64,000 nucleotides of DNA, taken from positions 1,424,924 through 1,488,923 of the forward strand of contig VYZB01000215.1 in NCBI GenBank assembly GCA_013397455.1, given 5' to 3'. Both the position numbers and the translations under genes were made by a program. The stretch is from Crotophaga sulcirostris. Its lineage: Eukaryota; Chordata; Aves; Cuculiformes; Crotophagidae. Under the pieces are notes generated by a model, which did not search any database, was not told the DNA's origin, and saw only the letters and a program-made list of their open reading frames with translations. Shown here one piece after another: positions 59,013 to 64,000 of the stretch (positions within the stretch are counted from its first letter, which is position 1; the number at the start of each line of letters is the position of its first letter).

Positions 59013-62000
59013 AGCTCCAGCTGTAAACAGATCTAGATATTCTGTGTATATCTTGATATATTGTGTACATATCAGTGTAGCTTTATTTACTTTCAAACAA
59101 TATCATTGACTTCTACCTGATGAAAACCAAGACAGCTTCATGAGAATCTTCATGTCATCTTATGATTGAAATTAATGGAGACATCCATCTTACAGATAAA
59201 GGTAATTAACTAATATGAGAGGTTTATCCAGCTATACTTGTAAAGACTGGTCAAAAAAGCATGAAACCAATTATTTCATTAAAAGCCTGATCAAAAGCCC
59301 ACTGAAGCCAACGGGAATCTTCCCAGTGATTTCAGGGAGCTTTATTTCCAGTCTTGTAACAAGACATTAATGCATTCATAGAGGATAAGAGCTGGTACCA
59401 GAATATTTTTTATTTATATTTTTATCAGGCATAAGCTTTAAACAGGAGGCTGACTCTGACACTAAATGCTCATCCATTGTCTGGCACTGCAGATTTCTGA
59501 GAAAATGTTCTAATTATGCTGGGACAGTCATTTGTACCTTTACCACTGACTTACCTGCAGCTGTTAGCGTGACAGTGAAGTCCTTGACTCTGAGGAACGT
59601 GTGGTAACTATTACTTCAAAAACTGCTTGCCCAATCTTCTATGCAAAATACATTTTTTAAGCTTAGTTGTGTTTCAAAATTCAGCTGTTACCACAAGAAA
59701 TTCATAGTTAAGGAATTCATTATCCTGCATAGATCACATGATTAGTGAAGCATGTATACAGTGATGATTGAAAGTGAATATAAAAGTGTCAGATATTGAC
59801 ACTAAAGGAAATATGATGCCTAGAAAGAGCAAACCTAGTGATACTTAAAAAAATAGTTAATAGTCACTGAAATTCTGGAGTTTTGCTTTGTCTGATTTAT
59901 TGAATTATCACATAATGACCAAAAAGTCACTTAATAACTTGGTGTAATTGATGTGTGGAGCTGAGCCTGGGAAACTAAAGGAAGTTAATTGGTACATTGA
60001 TTAGTTTCTTTTAATGTTTATTAATATGTAGGCTTTTTCTTTTGTTAATAACAAAACCTCTGCTTCTTTATAGGTGAGTGAAAATAATCCTAAAATTACA
60101 ATTACTTACATCTCTATCAACTACTCCTTTTTTTTTCCTCAGAATAACCAAGACATTTCAATTTTACTTTTATTTAACCTTAACTGAATTGTTCTCTTAT
60201 CTCTGCAAGTTCTCCTTCATGTAGATTTCTTAGGCAACATAATTTGCTTCAGTACACTTCTTACACACATTTTGACATTTGTCAGCTGAGAAATCAGACT
60301 ATCAAGTAAATATAAATGAGCAATCGTCACTGAAGAACCTTCTCCCCTTGCCCCTGTTGATCACTCCTGGATGGCTAAGCTCTGTGTTGTAACTCAGATA
60401 TTACCATTTTGCCTGTGATGTCATGCCTTTGAAAAAAAATGCAGATCTGAACAGTGCTTCACTCTATTTTGCCATTTTCATGTTTGCTTTTCTGATTTCC
60501 TTGTTACAGACCAGCAACTATTAGTCTGCACCAATGAAAGCAAGATTATTTACTGCTCATAACAGTGTTGTCTCTCTGCTTATCTAAAATTCATTCACAG
60601 TAACAGAGTGGTGTCAAAACAAGGCCTTTTACTTCCAAAGAACATTTTGGCACTTCCACAAAAGTTAAGCTGTTTTCTTAAATAGCTTCCCAGGGTAAAA
60701 GTGGCCTCTCTTAATCCCAGATTTATTCCAGTTATTCTCTGTAGCCAGGCAGGCACCATAAGATACTGAGTAGGAACCTCCAAACTGTAACTTTATAATG
60801 ATTTTGAACACCATCAACAGAAAAACAACAGAGAAACAATATTAGCCAGCAGGAATTAGAGCTTTCTTTTATTGTTAAGTTCAATTAAAAACTTCCTGGA
60901 GTCAATGTTTCCTGTGGAGTTTGCAGTCTTGTGTGTAGTACTTGCCAACCTTTCGGGGGGGGAGGGGAAAAAAAGAAGCATAAGCAACAGAATGAGGCCA
61001 ATTGTGGTATAAACTTCAAATATCAAGACTATTCTCTGTAGAAATATAATATTCATAGCAAAAATTCATTGGTTTGAGGAGAGGGATAAATGATCCCTAT
61101 ACATATGTCTCTCTCCCTCTCTCTCTCCTTATTCTTGTCGTTAAGAGACAATACTGAGATACTGCGGAACATTTCCAGCAATGGAAATTAAAGTTTATAA
61201 ATATTTCACACAACCAGGTGATTATACTTGATTAATTAGTTTTCAAGAAGCAAGCTGAAAACCATGAAAACATCAACAAAACCTCTCTGAATAATTTCTC
61301 AAAGAGAATATCAGTAAGCAGAAATCACTGTTATAGCACCAGTATTACAAATTACCAGGGCCACCTACCTCTAATACATGTGTTAAAAAAAAATAATAAC
61401 AAAATTTCAGTATTACTTTGGTGGTTATTTAACATAATAAAATATCTATATTTACCCCAAGAGAAAAAAACCCAGCAAATGTATCTCTACCAGAATGCAA
61501 ACATCAATGATCAGTACATTTTGTACTGAATTTTAACTTTAGTTCTAAATTATTTTTAAAATACAATCTGCTATATATTAGGACCTTTCTTCTCTCTTAA
61601 CTTCACATCTGAAATCTCTCAAACCCACTTAATGTGTATGATAAATATCGGTTAGTATTTAGTGCTTTCTCACATCCACCAGCATTATTCAATATCCAAT
61701 GAATAATTCACATGAAAGTCCAGTAGTGGTTAAAGATGATATTAGAGCCCAAATTACTACAGTAAATGTATAAGGGACTTTTTTCCCTTGCTTAAAATAG
61801 AAATTTCAAGAAAACATATACAAATGAAAAACAAGGTCGAGTTTAACAGCAGTTTTGCTGCTATTAGAAAGTGAGTTTTGGTTAGGTTTGTTCTGTATGC
61901 ACTTTTTGAAGGAACTTCAATCTCCAATTTTTGATTCTTTGTAGAAAAGGCTAAGCATTCCACTAGTTTGCAAAAAGAATATAATTCAGAGATAGTATTT

Positions 62001-62905
62001 TTGAATTCCCTTCCAGCCTGGAGCAGCAACATAAGAGGCAGAACTTTCAGCAGCACTAGCTAAAAGATTCATCTTCCTAAACGAAAAAACAGTAAAAGAG
62101 GCCAAACTTCATTTTATTCTCATGCAGAGTAAGAGCTGCAGTCTCTTCTAATAAATGTATAAAATGAATTTTAAATTTGCTAACATTAAAATAAATTTCC
62201 TTGATAGGGGAAGAAAAGAAAATGAAACACTTGACAGAACATACATAGATGTAAAATATTTATTTTATTTTGAATGAGAAAAAGTTCTGCTAAGGGAGCA
62301 AAATATTTGCTGACTTACATAAAAGTTCAAATTTGAGGGGAAGCTTCTCAAGAGGTAGTGCTCTGCAGCTCTGATGGAACTTGGGAAATGCAGTTGCTTC
62401 TCTTTCAGCAGCTCTTTTTATTCCCCCAGTTAATTCACAGAAATAGGCAGATAGTTGTCTTCAAAACTGGAAGAAATTATCCTAACAGAAAGAAAAGAAT
62501 GCAAAACAATTGCCAAAAGACATGGGCAGTTTCTCTCCTGTACGTTTTCTTTGCCAAAAGAAGCAATGGTCAATAAATTTAACCTAGATTTAGCTAAATG
62601 TAGTTACATTTATTTATTTGTGTTTGAATAAATCCTAAGATAACAATACAGCTCTGTCTACCACTAAAAATAATCACTGCTTAAGTTGCAAGTCAGTCAT
62701 CTGAAATGTTCTAGTAAGTCACAACACAGTCTTCGACTCTTTAAGTCTGTAGAGTCTGTAGTTATCTCAGCACAGCTACTGCCTACTGCATATTCTATGC
62801 ACATACTATGTAAATTATGTATTTTAATTTTCTATTACTCTCAGAATTTTTCTTCCTTACTTGAGTTCTGCATTTCACCCTTTATCTAAATGGCTTCTGT
62901 CTTAG
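59013..62905. other. Unique AT-rich sequence, no gene seen
   Basis: No gene or transposon recognised in about 3.9 kb. A minus-strand donor-like CTGCAG/GTAAGTCAG at about 59546-59560 lacks a usable acceptor upstream. A G-rich run lies at about 60955-60967. Confidence 0.5.
61107..61128. repeat. Short (CT)n microsatellite
   Basis: A CT-dinucleotide run of about 22 bases with one interruption (CTCTCTCCCTCTCTCTCTCC). Confidence 0.85.
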
Positions 62906-62982
62906 CATGGCTGCACCACAATCCCTTAAGAAGACTTTGAAAGGTGCCAGTCTTGGAAATATTGTTGACCTGATGCACTCAC
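62906..62982 (+). other. Candidate 77-bp coding exon with strong start and splice signals
   Basis: A pyrimidine-rich tract ending CTTCTGTCTTAG (AG at 62904-62905) is followed by C and ATGG. The start context is strong (A at -3, G at +4). The frame is open for 25 codons, beginning MAAPQSLKKTLKGASLGN, to a donor ACTCAC/GTAAGT (GT at 62983-62984). The other two frames contain stops, so only the ATG frame would code. If unspliced, the frame continues to 63153. I do not recognise the peptide. It could be the first coding exon of an unrecognised gene, part of a lncRNA, or chance; splice-like signals of this quality do turn up by chance in a 64 kb window. Confidence 0.25.
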
Positions 62983-62984
62983 GT

Positions 62985-64000
62985 AAGTCAGATTGCTTCA
63001 GTAGGCACCAAAAACTTATACACAAACAAAGTGCTAAGCAAGGTAGACTGATGCAGATTTTAGTGTTCTCAAACTGGAAACAAGTAGAGAAATACGTACC
63101 AGAAAGGCACAACGTACATCAGCACAATGTGGTTGGTATTTCTTCTTTAGTCTGAATCCCTGGCAGTCCCAGAAAGTGAGCTCTGATCCCGCCTATTGAA
63201 CAAGTCTCCTATTGAAGTAGGCTAGGAATAGTAACTGTCAATTATTATCTGGTCTACCCTATAAATTTTAGCAGCTATATTTTAAGCTCAAATTTTCTGT
63301 ATTTATCCATTATAAATTATTTCTAATGTCACAAAGCAGAGGTTCAACAGTGGATTGACAAGCTGAACTATTAAATAAGTGGTATCTGGAGAAGCATCCA
63401 AAGTGGTATCTGGAGAAGCATCCAGAGAATTACTTTCATTGGACTCAGAACTGTAGTTTGAGGGGGGAAGATGTTAAGAAGAGGACAAGCCAGAAGGAAA
63501 CTGTACCTAAGTAGCAGTAAAAAAGGGGCTGGAGTGCCAGAACTGCTAAAAAGCTTTCAGACAAAAGTCAGGAAGATCTGACGGAAAATGGCACAGTTGT
63601 TCCAAAACCCAAAATTTCTAGTTACAGTTCTGGTTCATTATTCTTTCATTACTAAAGTGATATTATTCTCTGGAATCATAGTGTAGACAGGAGGGAAAAA
63701 CAGCAACCAAAACCTAAAATATAAGCAGACAGTCAGCAGTGTAGTGGTTGAAAATAATTTTTATCTTTCCTCCACAGCCACTGATGCAAAACTCTTCCAG
63801 TGGACATAATGAAATTCTGTAAGAGACCCATCAAATCCACTGTCTTCTCTTAATCAATGTACAAAAATATTTCAATGGCAGTTCAAGTAATTTTGTAAAG
63901 TCAGTTATGTATGCATTTAATGGTTAGACATACACCTTGAAAAGTCACGATATGTCTCTATTACAAGGAAGTTTATATACTGGGTAGATATAAAAAATAT
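62985..64000. other. Unique AT-rich sequence to the window end
   Basis: No gene or transposon recognised apart from the 24-bp tandem duplication listed separately. Confidence 0.5.
63377..63424. repeat. Exact 24-bp tandem duplication
   Basis: The 24-base unit at 63377-63400 (starts AAGTGGTATCTGG, ends GCATCCA) is repeated exactly at 63401-63424. It looks recent, like the 62-bp duplication at 43.3 kb. Confidence 0.95.

Noticed and set aside
59555..59607. Minus-strand exon-like segment with a CTGCAG/GTAAGT donor
   Set aside because: The donor is good, but the only upstream AG has no pyrimidine tract and the segment is 53 bases. Chance is the simpler reading.
1..64000. A new multi-gene system, CRISPR-like array or operon
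   Set aside because: There are no regularly spaced repeats, no clustered same-strand genes and no prokaryotic signals. The repeat content shows vertebrate nuclear DNA dominated by CR1 relics.

Overview
This window looks like AT-rich, gene-poor nuclear DNA from a bird. The evidence is the repeat content. At least thirteen stretches read as CR1 non-LTR retrotransposon sequence. Several of them end in the 8-base microsatellite tails typical of bird CR1 (units like ATTCTATG or ACTGTGAT). Between them lies unique AT-rich sequence with no operon, tRNA, rRNA or CRISPR structure. A run of 87 N marks a scaffold gap, so this is a draft assembly. A short piece resembling an LTR I associate with non-galliform birds hints at Neoaves; that hint is weak and rests on memory.

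Layout. 1-16.7 kb: unique AT-rich sequence, with one GC-richer, promoter/first-exon-like patch at 5.25-5.43 kb and the assembly gap at 6.18 kb. 16.7-24.4 kb: mostly unique, with a CR1 tail at 16.72 kb, a tandem repeat joined to a perfect hairpin at 22.04 kb, and two CR1 3' fragments in opposite orientation at 23.8 and 24.2 kb. 24.7-29.8 kb: two very decayed CR1 copies of an old lineage, with an LTR fragment between them. 30.4-34.8 kb: the densest CR1 block, with a 1.3 kb copy in one reading frame and then two copies head to tail. 35-46.8 kb: unique sequence with small CR1 tails, an exact 62-bp tandem duplication, a probable MIR-like relic and an internal CR1 reverse-transcriptase piece. 51.2-52.0 kb: a CR1 3' segment. 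56.7-59.0 kb: the largest CR1, holding endonuclease and reverse-transcriptase regions but lacking its 3' end. 59-64 kb: unique sequence with one exon-like segment near 62.9 kb and a 24-bp exact tandem duplication.

I found no host protein-coding gene I can defend. All recognisable coding sequence is dead CR1 ORF2 (endonuclease plus reverse transcriptase). Two short segments (5278-5433 and 62906-62982) have good start context and splice signals and deserve a transcript check. By tail and body sequence the younger CR1 copies fall into three kinds: the 30.4 kb copy with the 24.2 kb fragment and probably the 16.7 kb tail; the 33.37 kb fragment with the 51.2 kb copy; and the 33.54 kb copy with the 56.7 kb copy. 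I saw no convincing new biological system. The most unusual items are the 3'-truncated CR1, the old CR1 relics, the exon-like segments and a possible PBX/MEIS enhancer site.
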